This document shows positions 11,651 through 22,420 of a stretch of 64,000 nt of DNA, one piece after another (within the stretch, counting starts at the first letter, position 1; every line of letters begins with the position of its first letter). The notes beneath the pieces were generated by a model. The model was given only the letters and a program-made list of their open reading frames with translations. It did not search any database and was not told the origin of the DNA. Position numbers and translations under genes: made by a program. The DNA comes from Selaginella moellendorffii (lineage: Eukaryota > Streptophyta > Lycopodiopsida > Selaginellales > Selaginellaceae), in NCBI RefSeq assembly GCF_000143415.4, contig NW_003314307.1, positions 795,758-859,757 on the forward strand. The letters are read 5' to 3'.

Positions 11651-12860
11651 AAGATCTTGGTCTTCATTCTGATAGCTTTATGTTCCTTTCAATCATTGGG
11701 CTTGTGAAACAAGGAAATGAGTATTTGTATGCAATGGAGATAAAATATAAAATTTATCTTGGATGTGAGTACTATTATGGAGTGATTGATCTTTTAGGAT
11801 GAGTAAAATCATTTGGATAATGCAATGATAGTGTTAAAATCTATGTCTCTAGAGCCAACTTGTATAACCTAAACTACCATTTTGAGCATGTGTAAGAAAT
11901 AGAAAGATGTGTAGGTTGGGAAAATTGCATACAACACTTTAGTGAAGATTGATAAAAGGAACAATGTTACATATATACTTATGGCTAATTTATATAGAAA
12001 TTAACATTTGTATGTCTGTTAAAAGAACAAAAGTTAGCAGCCATAACCAAGAAAGCATTAACTAAGCACTATTGTAATGTGTGATGTTGTGACAAGACAA
12101 AAAACTCTTATTTAATACCTTAATTTTGGTGTGGTGCTTCTCATCCCATTTTTCCACAGATTGCTTATGAATTTTGCTTGTGTAAAACCTATGTTGCATA
12201 CTTGTGTAAAACCTTTGCTAACTTTGTGGTGATGTCATATTTTTTGAGATGATATGGCATTAGTATTACATGGCAATCTGAGGTATTATAATCTATACAC
12301 ACATAACATACTTTATAACAAAAATATTATATACATAATCATATTTCAATTGTTTATATAGTAATCAAAAAAATAATTATGTGTATACAATCATATATTC
12401 ATTACTATACAAAACTCACTTTTAGAAAAAAAAAATTATAAAATTTTCTTCTCAATTACCCATGCCTGATATCATATTTATTTTTCAAATCCATTAGCCA
12501 AAACATTTTTTTAATGAAATCTCAATTTTACCATTAACAAATAATAATAAATTACTACACATTTCATGTAACAACACTTAATACTTAATAGTAGTATTAT
12601 TAATTGATCAAATAAAGTTTATATTTATAAGCATGTTTACACAAGATTAATCTTATTGCATATAAACTAATGATATAAAGAAGAATATACTAAAAAAAAT
12701 TATAAATTAAAAACATGTTTATAAATTATAAATAAAAATTAATCTAAATAAATAATAACCGTTAGATGGTAAAATATTCTAGAACATTTAAATATATCCT
12801 AAGTATATTCACTACTATCCTAGTGCCTAAGCAAACCAGAAATAATTTATAACTTTTATT
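11651..12860. other. AT-rich DNA, no gene recognised
   Basis: Very AT-rich, with A and T runs, particularly 12280-12800. No ORF with recognisable motifs on either strand. Confidence 0.5.
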
Positions 12861-12916
12861 TTAAAACATTGGGCGGGAGCTAAAGGGAACGAGTACTTGT
12901 CACTAAGCCTTTTCCA

Positions 12917-13267
12917 TCAGCGGGTCTTCACTGCATCCAGGCTCTTTGATCCAACCGGCCGCCCGCCTCTGGCATACCTATAGATCCAGGTACTGGCCGC
13001 CACGAAAGCGATGAATGCCACTGCCGCCCCCGTCGCCATCGCCGCCAGGACCGCCAGCGGCACCAGGATAGGACTAAAAAAGAGGAGTATCGGCGAGATG
13101 AGCAAGAGTGCCACGGCGCCACCCCCCAGCGCCATCGCTCCCACCGCCAGGATCGCCAGGATGCCAAGAACGCGGCGTGCCGAGGGCGATCGCTGCTTGA
13201 GATGCTGGAGCGTGATGCCGGAATCATTGGATCTGGACTTGGCGAGATCGCTGTAGTTGGAGGCCAT
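12917..13267 (-). CDS. Oleosin
   Basis: Intronless, 116 residues. The start MASNYSDLAK is chosen because the hydrophilic N-terminus is of oleosin size and sequence upstream looks like leader. The longer frame back to 13474 has no oleosin character. A central hydrophobic stretch at about residues 33-93 carries the oleosin proline knot P-x5-S-P-x3-P at residues 59-70 (P59, S65, P66, P70). A short basic amphipathic C-terminus follows. Oleosins coat oil bodies: the hydrophobic hairpin sits in the lipid and both ends lie on the surface. The length is small for seed-plant oleosins but plausible for a basal or spore-type oleosin. No frame damage is visible. Confidence 0.9.
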   Translation of the reverse strand: MASNYSDLAKSRSNDSGITLQHLKQRSPSARRVLGILAILAVGAMALGGGAVALLLISPILLFFSPILVPLAVLAAMATGAAVAFIAFVAASTWIYRYARGGRPVGSKSLDAVKTR

Positions 13268-13411
13268 GGCGATCGAAGAGCTTGTGATTGATGGATTGGA
13301 GATGGAGAATTGAAGCTGTGTGGGAAAGAACAAGAGATCCAATGGTTTTTTATTTTGATTTGGGGCTGGCATGGGCGTCGCACCTGGCAGCCTGTGGCTC
13401 ACACGGAGGAT

Positions 13412-13419
13412 TGCATGCA
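13412..13419 (-). promoter_or_regulatory. RY-type motif (TGCATGCA) upstream of the oleosin gene
   Basis: A palindromic TGCATGCA about 145 bp upstream of the oleosin ATG. CATGCA (RY) elements are bound by B3 factors such as ABI3/FUS3 in seed-plant oleosin promoters (established). That this copy works in a spore or storage programme is inference from one short motif. Confidence 0.4.
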
Positions 13420-13511
13420 GCAAAGGTAAAATCTTTTTCTCGAAGTTCTTTCGTAAAAATTTATTTGTCTGCAAACTTAGCTCTACCAGTTTTATTCATT
13501 CGAGTCATCAT

Positions 13512-13542
13512 CAGAAGAAGAAGAAGAAGAAGAAAAAAGAGA
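13512..13542. repeat. GAA microsatellite
   Basis: Perfect to near-perfect (AGA)n run between the oleosin promoter and the IDH fragment. Not coding. Confidence 0.8.
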
Positions 13543-13723
13543 AAACGGTTTTCTGTCAATAGAGAGATCCCGAGCCTGGAAATTGATCTTACTGTAAAAC
13601 TTGGCTTGGGCGAGAGGATGAAAACGAAGCCACCGGAGAGCCTAACGTCGTAATGAGCAACGCGCACAGGTTCGTTCCTTCGTTCGCTTCCTTGATTTGT
13701 CTTCCCTTTCGTCGTCACTCTTT

Positions 13724-13857
13724 CTATAGCTTCTCGCAAACAGCATTCGTGTACTCGGTTGTGCCAGCGTTGCCTCCCAGATCGCCCGTCAGGTACTTCC
13801 CTTCCTCTATTGTCTTTAGCACAGCGTTTTGGATCTTCTCTGATTGCTCATTCATGT
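13724..13857 (-). pseudogene. NAD-dependent isocitrate dehydrogenase, terminal exon only
   Basis: The minus frame reads MNEQSEKIQNAVLKTIEEGK, then YLTGDLGGNAGTTEYTNAVCEKL and a stop. This is the C-terminus of mitochondrial NAD-IDH subunits (family phrase IQ.AV..TI.EGKYRT.DLGG..TT.E.T.A). A splice acceptor AG lies just before ACATGAATG, consistent with a phase-1 terminal exon. I searched the minus strand up to 15.2 kb by eye and found no preceding exon (no MMLRHL block, no NAD-IDH core). It is either an orphan exon of a broken gene or the end of a gene with a very long last intron. Confidence 0.65.
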
Positions 13858-15229
13858 CTCGACGACGTCTTTGTGGCTCTTGTCTACTGTGATGAGAATT
13901 CGTTACAAAAATACCTTCTCGACTGTGTGTGTCGTTGGGAGCAGCCTTCTCTTCTGGAGAGTGACAATACTCTGGTGAAGAAGTGGCAAAATTCACAAAG
14001 GATGGCTTCCTCGTTTTAAGAGACCAGAATGTTGAGATATGTTTTATTTGTACTTGCGGTCTTGGCACGGTTGCGCAAATATTATGGCTTTGCAAAGTTA
14101 CAGTGGAATGCAAAATCTATATCAGCACAGTACATGATCACCCACAAACACGACAAGCTTGCACATAGTCAAATCCAGTCTTGAAAATTTCTGATGCAAA
14201 TTATCCAGGTTAGTGAAATAACTAAAGAACCTTGTCAGACTTGATTGGTCTTGTTTCAAAGTCAGTGCATCGTCTTGAGCACTCAGAAAATATAGTTTTT
14301 CACTATGGCACTTCATGGCATATGATCAGGTATATAATTCTGAAATTAAGATCTCTTTAAGGTGTTGTGTTTATAAGAGATGGAGATAGATAGATAAATA
14401 GATATTTATAGTCACTGCAGGAAATGAATTCAAGCAAAACATTTTTCCCCTTTCCTAATTGGACACTCTTAACCCAAAGATGTATGTGCATTGTAGGGGT
14501 TCTTTTTGGCATTTTCAATATGTAAGTTTTAAGTTTTTCAGTCAAAGGAGAATATTTTGTTGCAAAAACTTTGAATAATATGAGTGGTGGTGCTTAAAAT
14601 CGACAGTCACAATGCAGCCACCTGTTTAAAATATTTTTAATGGTTGTGACCACATTTACATTTTAAGGGTACTGAAATTTTGCTTAGCAAATTCAAGAGT
14701 GATATGGAGAGATCTTGATGATGTACGGTGCAAAATAAGAGAAATAGAGGGACTAAAGTAACACTTTGTGTCCTTTTGGGAGAACAGAAAAAAAGGGAAA
14801 TAAAAGGGGAGAAAGAGAGGGATTAGGGTAACAGTTTGTGTCCTTTTGGGAGACATTTTCAGTGGTGTGTATGTCTTTGGCCTCTTGTGATCACTACCTA
14901 GCTTGCTTTTTGCTACATTAAACAACCATTACATTGAGAGGTATGGATCTTGAGTTAAGGGATCTTTGTGACTCAGGGGATTAGATTGGTGCAGGCAGAT
15001 TTGGGAATTTAGAGGGTATTTGAGGGTTGAAAGATGGATTAGAGCTTGCATGTATACAGAAATTCATGAACTGCCCTGGGACGCTGAGGGGGAGGGTGTG
15101 CTTTTCTGTACTGGAGTCAACTTGCTCCAAAACCGATAAACATTTCAAGAAATCTACTCTTTGCTGCTTGCAAGGAAAAGAAGGACAAAAGCGATGGCAG
15201 CCCTGAGACAATAAAATGCTCTTGATGCC
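13858..15229. other. Mostly non-coding stretch
   Basis: No recognisable coding region, and no upstream IDH exon on the minus strand. Holds a two-copy direct repeat at about 14741-14793 and 14809-14853 sharing TTTGTGTCCTTTTGGGAGA. Confidence 0.5.
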
Positions 15230-15285
15230 ATAGTAGCAAACCTCCCTAAATTCATAGGAGAATTGGAGGAAGACCTAGGCTGCAT

Positions 15286-15935
15286 TTGGAAAGTGTGAAA
15301 TCATTTCTAGCAGCGATGGAGGACTCACAGGTGGCATACTTCTGCTTGTCACTTTCTGGTGAGGCTCTCTTGTGGCAGCTCACACAACAACAGGCGGTTA
15401 ACTTTGAGTCTCTCACAAAGCTTTTCCTTACTCGTTTTGAGATGCTAGAGAGCAAAGATCATGTGATGGCAAAGCTTGATTTTATCTGTCAGCAACCGCA
15501 AGAGCCTCTAAGGGCTTCTAGATGTATATCTGAAAATGAACCTACATTCATGTGTTGCATCCTGATCTGGCTCAGAAAGTACATTACAACAAACCAACTA
15601 TAGTGAAGGCTGTGACATTAGAGGCAGAAACTCAAGAGCCAAAGTACTTGATCGAGATGGGATCATCTTCCTCTATCTTTATATTCTCAGTGCATCAGAA
15701 ATCAACATCATCATTGGAAATTTGCATGCAGGACGTTCTCACTACCATAGACAAAGGTCAAGAGAGAGAAGCTGCTAGCTTGATTGGCATCAACATGACT
15801 TGGATAGGAACACATTCCTATAAACTCGGTTGTTACCTCGACAGTCTCAGACCTAGTTGCAAAAACGTCTATTTACCAACAGGATGGCTTGCCTCTGGAA
15901 TTTTTTCTAGCTTATCATGTGAACAGTTACTATAG
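15286..15935 (+). pseudogene. Family D gag remnant
   Basis: The frame at 15286-15510 reads FLAAMEDSQVAYFCLSLSGE, ALLWQL and LFLTRFEM, a typical retrotransposon gag pattern in which a Trp follows the A.....L.G.A segment. A frame change follows, and 15552-15935 continues (HPDLAQKVHYNKP, then TIVKAVTLEAE) with weak similarity. Broken. Confidence 0.6.
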
Positions 15936-16099
15936 ACCATGAGGTCAAGGATGTGGTTTCCCATCAGACTGCTGTGCCTCCTAGTTATCACAATTCACCT
16001 CAGTGGCCACCACCACTGGCTCCGGTGGCTTGGCAACCAATGGTGTATTCAGTGCCATATTAGTCCCCAATTTTTGTTTCTACGAGGCACATAGAAGAT

Positions 16100-16760
16100 C
16101 GTTGTTTCTGAGAAGCACAAATCTGTGGAGGCTTTATCCAAGGAGTTTTTAGACATGTTTGTGTGGAGTTATAAGGACTTGAAAGGTGTAGATCCTGATG
16201 TTATCATGCACCATATTCTACTCAAGACTAATGCAATACTGATTCAACAACCAGCTCACCAGATCAATCTTGTTCTTAAGCCTCTTATCAAGCAAGAGAT
16301 TCAATTCAACTATATTTAGCTGGTGGAGGTCGCTAATTGGAGTGCTAGTACTTAAAGCTAATGGAAACTTAGAAGTAAGCAAGGTCCCGACTCTGTGTAT
16401 ATACTATTCTTGATGTGATGGCAGGAAAGGAAGTACACAGTTTTATGGATGGGTTTTCAAGTTATAACTAGATTCAAATTGCAAAAGAGGACCAGCTTAA
16501 GACTTATTTTCACACGTCATGGGGAATTTTTTCTTATCAAGTTCTCCCTTTTGGAACTCTATCAACCTTTTAGCAGTTGGTGATGTTCATGTTTCATGAC
16601 CTTATGTTACACTTTCTTCCTATTTATATAGATGACTTTGCCACAGGCACTAGCAGAGGTCACCTATCCAACTTTCTAGGCATTTTTTGTGTCCAAACTC
16701 AACTCATAATAAAAGTGTTAGTTTTTTGTACTAAGGCTCTTAAGGCACCTTTTCAATGTG
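16100..16760 (+). pseudogene. Family D reverse transcriptase remnant
   Basis: 16125-16319 reads DMFVWSYKDLKGVDPDVIMH, the lead-in to Gypsy RT. After stops, 16443-16520 gives FMDGFSSYN and KEDQLKTYFHTSWG, then a PFGTLSTF block and FHDLMLHFLPIYIDDFATG. The first catalytic Asp (FMDGFS) and the YIDD box at 16625-16636 are both kept, unlike copy A. Several stops and frame changes rule out function. Confidence 0.75.
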
Positions 16761-16789
16761 TGAGGCATTGTTAACTTCAGCAACATAGT

Positions 16790-16962
16790 TAACATAAGTC
16801 AAAGGAAAGCTCAACAGTTACATTAAGGCATTGGGAAAATTCACCTAGGGTAAGTAACTTAACCTACCTTAAAAGCTTGGGGGTGAGGAACCTCAAGATG
16901 AGGCCTAGGGAGGCTAGACATTTTTATCTTTTAGTCCTGGATCATAGAAAGTTTTTTTTGGA
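16790..16962 (+). repeat. LTR-like tail of family D
   Basis: Shares GGGTAAGnnACTTAACCTACC, GAGGAACCTCAAGA and CTGGATCATA with 22095-22247, where the segment is followed by a primer-binding-site-like sequence. It is probably the family D LTR. The mate is absent here. Confidence 0.55.
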
Positions 16963-16965
16963 GAT

Positions 16966-17472
16966 TTTATAAATTATAAACATGTTCACAAATTACAAAA
17001 TATATAAATTAATGTGATTTGAAACTCTTTGATCACTCTCATAAAATCCTGGACATGATGACAAGAATGTAATCTCTTGAGATTAGAGAGGTCTCATTTT
17101 GCCACAATTCTAAACAACATTGATTTAAATTTGAAGTTTGATCTAGTGTCTAACCTTCCTCCTCTCCCCTGAAACTTCTAGAAGCATTCAAGGTGAAACA
17201 TTGCGACATTTGAGTTTAAACCCTGAACAATTACATATTTTCTTCCAGAGATCGTTTCCACTGAGTGAGGAAGAATATCTCCTACACTTGGACGATGTGG
17301 CCAACGCTCTCCAGTGCTGGGGAGCCACGGTGATTCGCTCCAGCCTCGAGAAAACAGAAGAGAGGCCACGCATTGGCAAAGCCGTGGACGAGTCGGATGG
17401 CCATGCCAATGAATGGATCAACCGGTAACTAAAAGCTCTTCGATAAACTCTTAGATCGATCCACTCGATCTC
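16966..17472. other. No gene recognised
   Basis: The part at 17190-17430 is GC-rich and could be an extension of the PPR gene on the minus strand, but none of its frames shows a PPR or E/DYW motif I can name. The rest is AT-rich. Confidence 0.4.
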
Positions 17473-18715
17473 TTACAACAGTTGATGAATCGAGCTCAGG
17501 TCCACCGAGTCTGGCTTGAAAGGCATGCTGAAAACAAACTCGCTCGCGTCTGCTGCCCGACATAGTGTGTCAATGACGCAGCTATGGAGTTTCTTACTGG
17601 ACACCACGAAGAAATCCGAGCTTAGGCAGCTAAAGCATCGACGAGCAGCATCAACGTGGCCGGATCGACTGCAAGCCAGCAAGATCGAGACGAAAGAGCT
17701 CTCATCTGGCCGTAAACCATCGCAACTCATCGAGCTCAAGATCTGGAACGCTCTTTACGAGCAAAGGCTAGCGGTCTGGGATTGAGCGCAACAGGCCAGG
17801 AGAGAGTTCACACTGAGACGTCAGCCAAAACTAAGAATTCGCTCGTCTTTCTCGAAAGGTGGCGATGGCATTCTTTGCGAGAAAACGTAGAAGCCATGAC
17901 ACTCCACGCAACGAAGTTTCTCTCCGGCATGGAGTGAAAGATCGAGGCAGCGTTTCGAATGAATCCATTGCGCGCGTATCCGTCGAGCATAGCAGTCCAG
18001 GAAACCAAGCTCGCCTCCTCCATCGCCGGGAAGATCTCCTCGGCCTTGGACAGATGCCCGTTTTGGGCATACGCTGCGAGCATCGCTGTGCAGGCGATGA
18101 GATTCCACTCGGCCATGGCACGAAAGAAGAAATCCTCGGCGCTCGCCAGATCTGAATCTTGGATGTAAGCCAAGAGCATCGAATTCCAGGAAGAATCGAT
18201 CTTGGCGGGCATGGAATCAAATAGCTTTCTCGCTTCGACGGCATGCCCGAGCTGGGCATACACGGTGATCATCGCGTTCCAACACAGCTCGTCCCGGACG
18301 GGGGTAGAATCAAAGAGAAACCGCGCCGATTCCAAATCCCCGAGCGAGCGTGTGGATCATGGTAGTGATCGTGATGGCGTCGTGCTCCGGCATGGCGACG
18401 AAGAGGATACGTACACGGCACAGATGCCCTCTCTTGGCATACGCGTCCAGCATCGCATTGCAAGAGACGAGGTCGCGGTTGGGCATCTGGGCGAAGAAGA
18501 GCTCTGCCACTTTGATCGCCTCTTCTCCCTCCATTTCCCCTGCCACCAAGAATGCCGAGAGCATTGTGTAAGGAGACGAGGCTCCTCTCGGGCATGGAAT
18601 TGAATTGGGATTTGGTAGCAGCCAAATGCCTAGCTGTGGCATATGCGGCAAGCATTCCATTCCACGCAATCAAATCCCACTCTGGCATTGACTGGGCTTG
18701 ATTTATTAATTTTGT
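17473..18715 (-). pseudogene. PPR protein (PLS-type), frameshifted
   Basis: A run of about ten PPR motifs on the minus strand spread over four frames. 18703-18553 has SMPEWDLIAWNGMLAAYATA. About 18573-18330 has FFAQMPNRDLVSCNAMLDAY. 18335-17873 is the longest piece (RDELCWNAMITVYAQLGHAV, KLFDSMPAKIDSSWNSML, EEASLVSWTAMLDGYARNGF). 17739-17473 has GLRPDESSFVSILLACSRSG. Most units are 31-residue S motifs in the plant organellar style. Frame changes near 18560, 18332 and 17750-17870 break it. The sense is clear, so the breaks are few and could in principle be sequencing errors. No targeting peptide or C-terminal E/DYW domain is visible. Confidence 0.85.
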
Positions 18716-19044
18716 TTCGGGCGAGATTGCACACATGAAGTCATATCCATTTTTCCCGTGCATAAATTTTACAAATTGTACATGTGGGACAACAATGCAT
18801 TATAAATCTCTTCGGTATATAAAAATGTCAGAGAGCGAGACGAAAATTTAAATAAAAAACAATTACCATTACTCTAGCAAAGTTACAGGCAGGGTAAATT
18901 CATCTTATCGAGACCTAAAGTAAGCTTTGGCTTGCAAAAGACTCAAGCACTTATTATATAAAAGACCAATCACCATAGATCTTGTATTGTCTCGGCATAT
19001 ATAAATATATGATCCAGAGCACAATTGTCTCTAATATTTGACCA
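18716..19044. other. Spacer, no gene recognised
   Basis: AT-rich DNA between the PPR pseudogene and the first monomer of the tandem array. Confidence 0.4.
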
Positions 19045-19475
19045 TGATGTGCTGCCTAAGATCCTTTCGCTTGTTTTCACGAACCATCTTTGTTTGGGTT
19101 TGGTTGACAGCTCCGTCAACATTGTATTACACTATTTCTTCATTTTTCTCGAAAAGTTTACTGGAGAAAACCTTTTCTCTCATTTTTTATTAAATTCTTC
19201 AGATCCATAAAATTGGCCTTCAGTGATAGTTTTGATGCACCATTCCTAGTTCTCAAGCAGCTCCTAAACACCTAAATTGGAAGTATGATAAATATCTTCC
19301 AAGGTGAGATGTGCAAAAGACTTTTTAATACCCTCTCCACATTAAAATTACATCTTGTGAAACAAAAAAGCTATGAACTAGTGAAAAAAACTAGAGTACC
19401 TGTGAACATCAGTTCTCAGATGCTTCGTAAAGCGCTCTCTAGTTACTCCAAATGAGTAGTGCAAGAAGAAGTGTG

Positions 19476-20006
19476 TCATCGTGACAGTGACATCAGAGTA
19501 CTTCTAAACTTGGGGTGGAAAACTTCTCGAGCAGCAGGCATGTCTCCACACTGAGCAAGCATGTGAGTAGTGGATTCCGCTCTCCCGGATCTGCGAGTGG
19601 AGCTATTCTCTGCTAAGTCGCCACGTGCCTTGAGCGCCACCATGAAAAGTCTGAGCGTTTGGCTGCCGGTTTGCTCGTAGCACTCAAGAGCAAAGGTTGT
19701 TCTTGGCATATCCCAGGAAACAATGTTTTGCTGCTCCATGCAAAGTCTCAGCGTTTGGAGGCAGGCCAGCTTCTCGTTGCATCTGATAGAAGACGTGCAT
19801 GTTCGTGTTCCAGGCAACCAACGTCGTGTTTCTTTGTCCTCCTGAACACTTCTGATGGTTCCACAGTCCACGAGGCTGCTTGGGACGAATGCATACGGCT
19901 TTGTATTCACAATTTGCGAGGTAGACCAACCTATCCTGTTCTTCGTCCCATCCTGTTGAACAACCTGTGTTGCAAGCCGCAGTGTAGACTTCGACCATAC
20001 TATCAC
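19476..20006 (-). pseudogene. PPR-like decayed segment, array copy 1
   Basis: Minus-strand phrases in mixed frames: NIVSWDMPRTTFALECYEQ, FMVALKARGDLAE, and QCGDMPAAREVF near the 3' end. They match PPR L/S motifs (NVVSWNxMI; TFVxALKACSDLAE; KCGDMxxAREVF). Frame changes throughout. The same segment recurs at 32.2, 38.7, 49.9, 53.5 and 63.0 kb. Confidence 0.65.
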
Positions 20007-20226
20007 AATTGCACTTGCTTGATTCCCGGCTTGACTCTGGAGAAACTTATCTGGCTGCTATGCCCTGCACTGCTTCTTCTCATTGAAATTGAGATTTGAG
20101 CGCCTGCAAGAACAGAGAGCAAAAGTAGTACGTTACCTTTTCTCAAACCTTTCGTCTCAAGAAACTTCTCTGGCCTTTGGAGGTGCACTAACGTCTGCTC
20201 CCCCGTCACTCTAGAGGATAGCTCAG

Positions 20227-20532
20227 TCAAATCGAAACTTGGTAGGTTCTTGCTCTATTTTCCAGTCCATGTTCCGAGCCAGCTGTGAAATAACTTCCAA
20301 GTCTGGTAGTTGACCCTTGTATGTGATCTGAGCAAGAGCCTGCTGTCTTCTTGCTCTGCAACTTCATCTCCTTGAAGATTGTTTGTACACAATCTTCCAT
20401 GTGACAACGCATGTACTGTGCTGACTTACGCGTCATTGCCAGTGTTGGCAAGACACTTTGAGGAGAATCTTAGAGTGCCATTGCTGTGCGAACCACGAGT
20501 GTGAGCTTCCAGCTGTTTCTTCACAACGATGG

Positions 20533-20563
<31 letters not shown>

Positions 20564-20922
20564 TGTGGCGTCCTCCATGGTGGTGACCATGGTGGTGAAC
20601 AACCAGAGGAGCTCCATCACCGTGATGATGATGGTACACTGCTGCTGCTGGAGCTGGATGGTGGTGGTGAGCATGATCGAGGATAGCAGGCGCTGGAGCT
20701 AGATGAGCAGGGTGGCTGCGCTGGGGCTCGATCTGGAGCGTCACCTTGAAGAACTGGAGCTAAAGCTGGCGCTGGCTCGTGGCCTTGGTGTCCATGGTGG
20801 TGTGCTGGATGTGCTGGAGCTAGAGCTGGAGCTCGTGGGTGTGAAGCTCGGTGATGGCCGCCATGCCAGGGCACTTGAGCTGGGCGGGCAAGCATTGGGG
20901 CGGCGTGAGTGCGAGAGACCAT
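20227..20922 (-). pseudogene. His-rich membrane-protein ORF, array copy 1, membrane segment deleted
   Basis: Starts MVSRTHAAPMLA and keeps the His/Ala/Pro-rich region, with a frame change near 20716. At about 20525 the His run joins directly to sequence near the 3' end, losing about 250 bp that encode the membrane segment in copies 2 and 5. The downstream CMRCHMEDC segment is present (20227-20451), also with a small deletion. Confidence 0.65.
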
Positions 20923-21376
20923 AGCTTACCTGACGAGAGCTTCGACAATAGAAAAATCCAAGCGAGAAAGATTATAACCTAACCCTTGACTTAGAAAAAA
21001 TAAAGAGGTACTTTTGGCTTTGTGAAAACAAAAACAGCTGGTGACGCTGTGCAAGGGTGCCATTGGGCTTGAGCATGCCAAAGAGCCCAAACCTAGATGA
21101 TTTAATCTCACAATCACGAAATGCTCTAGGTACAAATATTTCAAAAAGAGAAAATAATTTTAATTTGATAGCAACTCCTTTTTAGGCTCAATCTTAATGT
21201 AATAAATGAAACTTTTTTACTTGTTTTTCAAACCTTTGGAAACTTAGCACTCATTGAATGCAAGTCATGGAGCTCATGGAAACATAGAGCATCAGCGTGA
21301 ACAAACTATTTCCTTTTCAAAAAAGTGGGAAAAAGAAACACAAGATAAATGTCTATCCATTGTTATTTTGATGGTC

Positions 21377-22253
21377 TCGGGATGTACTTGATGAGTTTTC
21401 TGATGTTTTTCCATTTGAACTTCCTCATGGGTTACCTCCATTACGAGGTGTGGAGCATGGGATTACATTGGAGCTGGGGACGCGGCCAATTTACCGGCGT
21501 CCATTTCGGTTAAGTTATGCGGTTTACTTGGAGAAGGTTTTTCCTGATTTTGGTTTGTCGGAGGACATCATTAGTGATCGAGATTCAAAGTTCACTAGTG
21601 GATTTTGGAAAAGTTTTGCAAAGGCTATACAAGTGACTTTGAAACTCTCGAGTGGAGATCATCCTCAGACGGATGGACAAACTGAGCATGTGAATCAGGC
21701 GGTGAAGGATATGCTACGTTGTAGCATTGGTCAAAGGCAAGGACAGTGGGATTTATATCTTCCGTTGGTGCAATTTGCTTACAAAAATAGCCAACACAGT
21801 AGAACCAAGCTAAGTCCTTACTTTGCCATGTTTGGAAAGCATCCTCGAACAACAGTGGAGTTGGGATTGCATTTGAGTAAGGACGTTCAAGATAAGCTTG
21901 ATTCCGAGGCAATTGATCTAGCCACAGAACTTGATGAGATTTTGGTGGTGTGTAAATGGAATTTGCAAGTAGCTCAGGAGCTTGAGCAAGATTCCCTAGA
22001 AAGGGTGATCACCGGCACAACTCGTCCTTGGGACAAGGACTTTGTTGGGGGGGAAGAATTGTTAGGCGTCAGCTTTGACTACATGGTCAACGTCGGTTAA
22101 AGGGAGGCTCAAAGGTATATTAAGGCATGTTAGGGTAAGGGACTTAACCTACCCTAGAGCTCACAGTGGAGCTTTTGAGGAACCTCAAGAGGTGGCGTAG
22201 CATAGTCTAGGGCAACTAGATCTTTGTCTTTGCACCGGATCATAACATTGGTA
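21377..22253 (+). mobile_element. Internally deleted Gypsy fragment, RT lead-in fused to integrase, with LTR and PBS-like end
   Basis: Inserted into array sequence. The undisturbed version (for example 55735-55765) reads GATGGTCTC directly followed by ACAGTGCAACATCC, and here these halves are split. Contents are a coding fusion (21384-22100), an LTR-like segment (22095-22247) resembling 16790-16962, and TTGGTATTAGAC. The last is close to the initiator-Met primer binding site TGGTATCAGAGC. No target duplication was seen. Confidence 0.65.
21384..22100 (+). CDS. Open RT/integrase fusion frame of the Gypsy fragment
   Basis: An uninterrupted frame of about 238 codons. It first reads VLDEFSDVFPFELPHGLPPL, EHGITLELGTRPIYRRPFRL (the N-terminal edge of Gypsy RT), then passes at about residue 55 into the integrase core VFPDFGLSEDIISDRDSKFT and HPQTDGQTEHVNQAV. 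The second Asp (SDRDSKF) and the Glu (DGQTEH) of the DDE triad are present. The first Asp and all RT catalytic boxes are lost to an in-frame deletion of about 2 kb. It cannot polymerise or integrate. It is open by chance or recent origin. The first in-frame GTG/ATG-type start is at 21450. Confidence 0.7.
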   Translation, partial: VLDEFSDVFPFELPHGLPPLRGVEHGITLELGTRPIYRRPFRLSYAVYLEKVFPDFGLSEDIISDRDSKFTSGFWKSFAKAIQVTLKLSSGDHPQTDGQTEHVNQAVKDMLRCSIGQRQGQWDLYLPLVQFAYKNSQHSRTKLSPYFAMFGKHPRTTVELGLHLSKDVQDKLDSEAIDLATELDEILVVCKWNLQVAQELEQDSLERVITGTTRPWDKDFVGGEELLGVSFDYMVNVG

Positions 22254-22347
22254 TTAGACGGTGCAACATCCATCCATAGCTCCCCCAAAGGTCAACACCA
22301 GTAAAATTGCTCAAAACACCTGGAACGATCCAATAATTGAACATATT

Positions 22348-22420
22348 TGGAGATGCTGGGTATCGATCTCGGTGCCTCTTGCATGCTAAGTGAGCACTCT
22401 ACCATTTGAGCTACATCCCC
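22348..22420 (-). pseudogene. tRNA-Ala(AGC)-like pseudogene, array copy 1
   Basis: 73 nt, same family as 54075-54147. It keeps the acceptor stem, the TTAGCAT anticodon loop and the B-box-like ATCGATACC. The anticodon stem has mismatches and the T-stem strand reads CCGAG against CCCAG. Confidence 0.6.

Larger units (their letters stand above)
15230..16965 (+). mobile_element. Gypsy-type retrotransposon fragment of a second family (D)
   Basis: Holds, in order, a gag piece, a degenerate middle, RT pieces and an LTR-like tail (16790-16962). The tail resembles 22095-22247. The RT phrases differ from the A/B/C family, so this is a separate lineage. No matching 5' LTR was found, and protease and integrase were not recognised. 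Truncated and broken by stops. Confidence 0.7.

Noticed and set aside
17808-18335. 175-codon ORF as a complete small PPR gene
   Set aside because: PPR motifs continue on both sides in other frames, so it is a piece of one frameshifted gene.
19476-20006. Array PPR-like segments as functional genes
   Set aside because: All six copies need several frame changes and none has a start-to-stop PPR frame.
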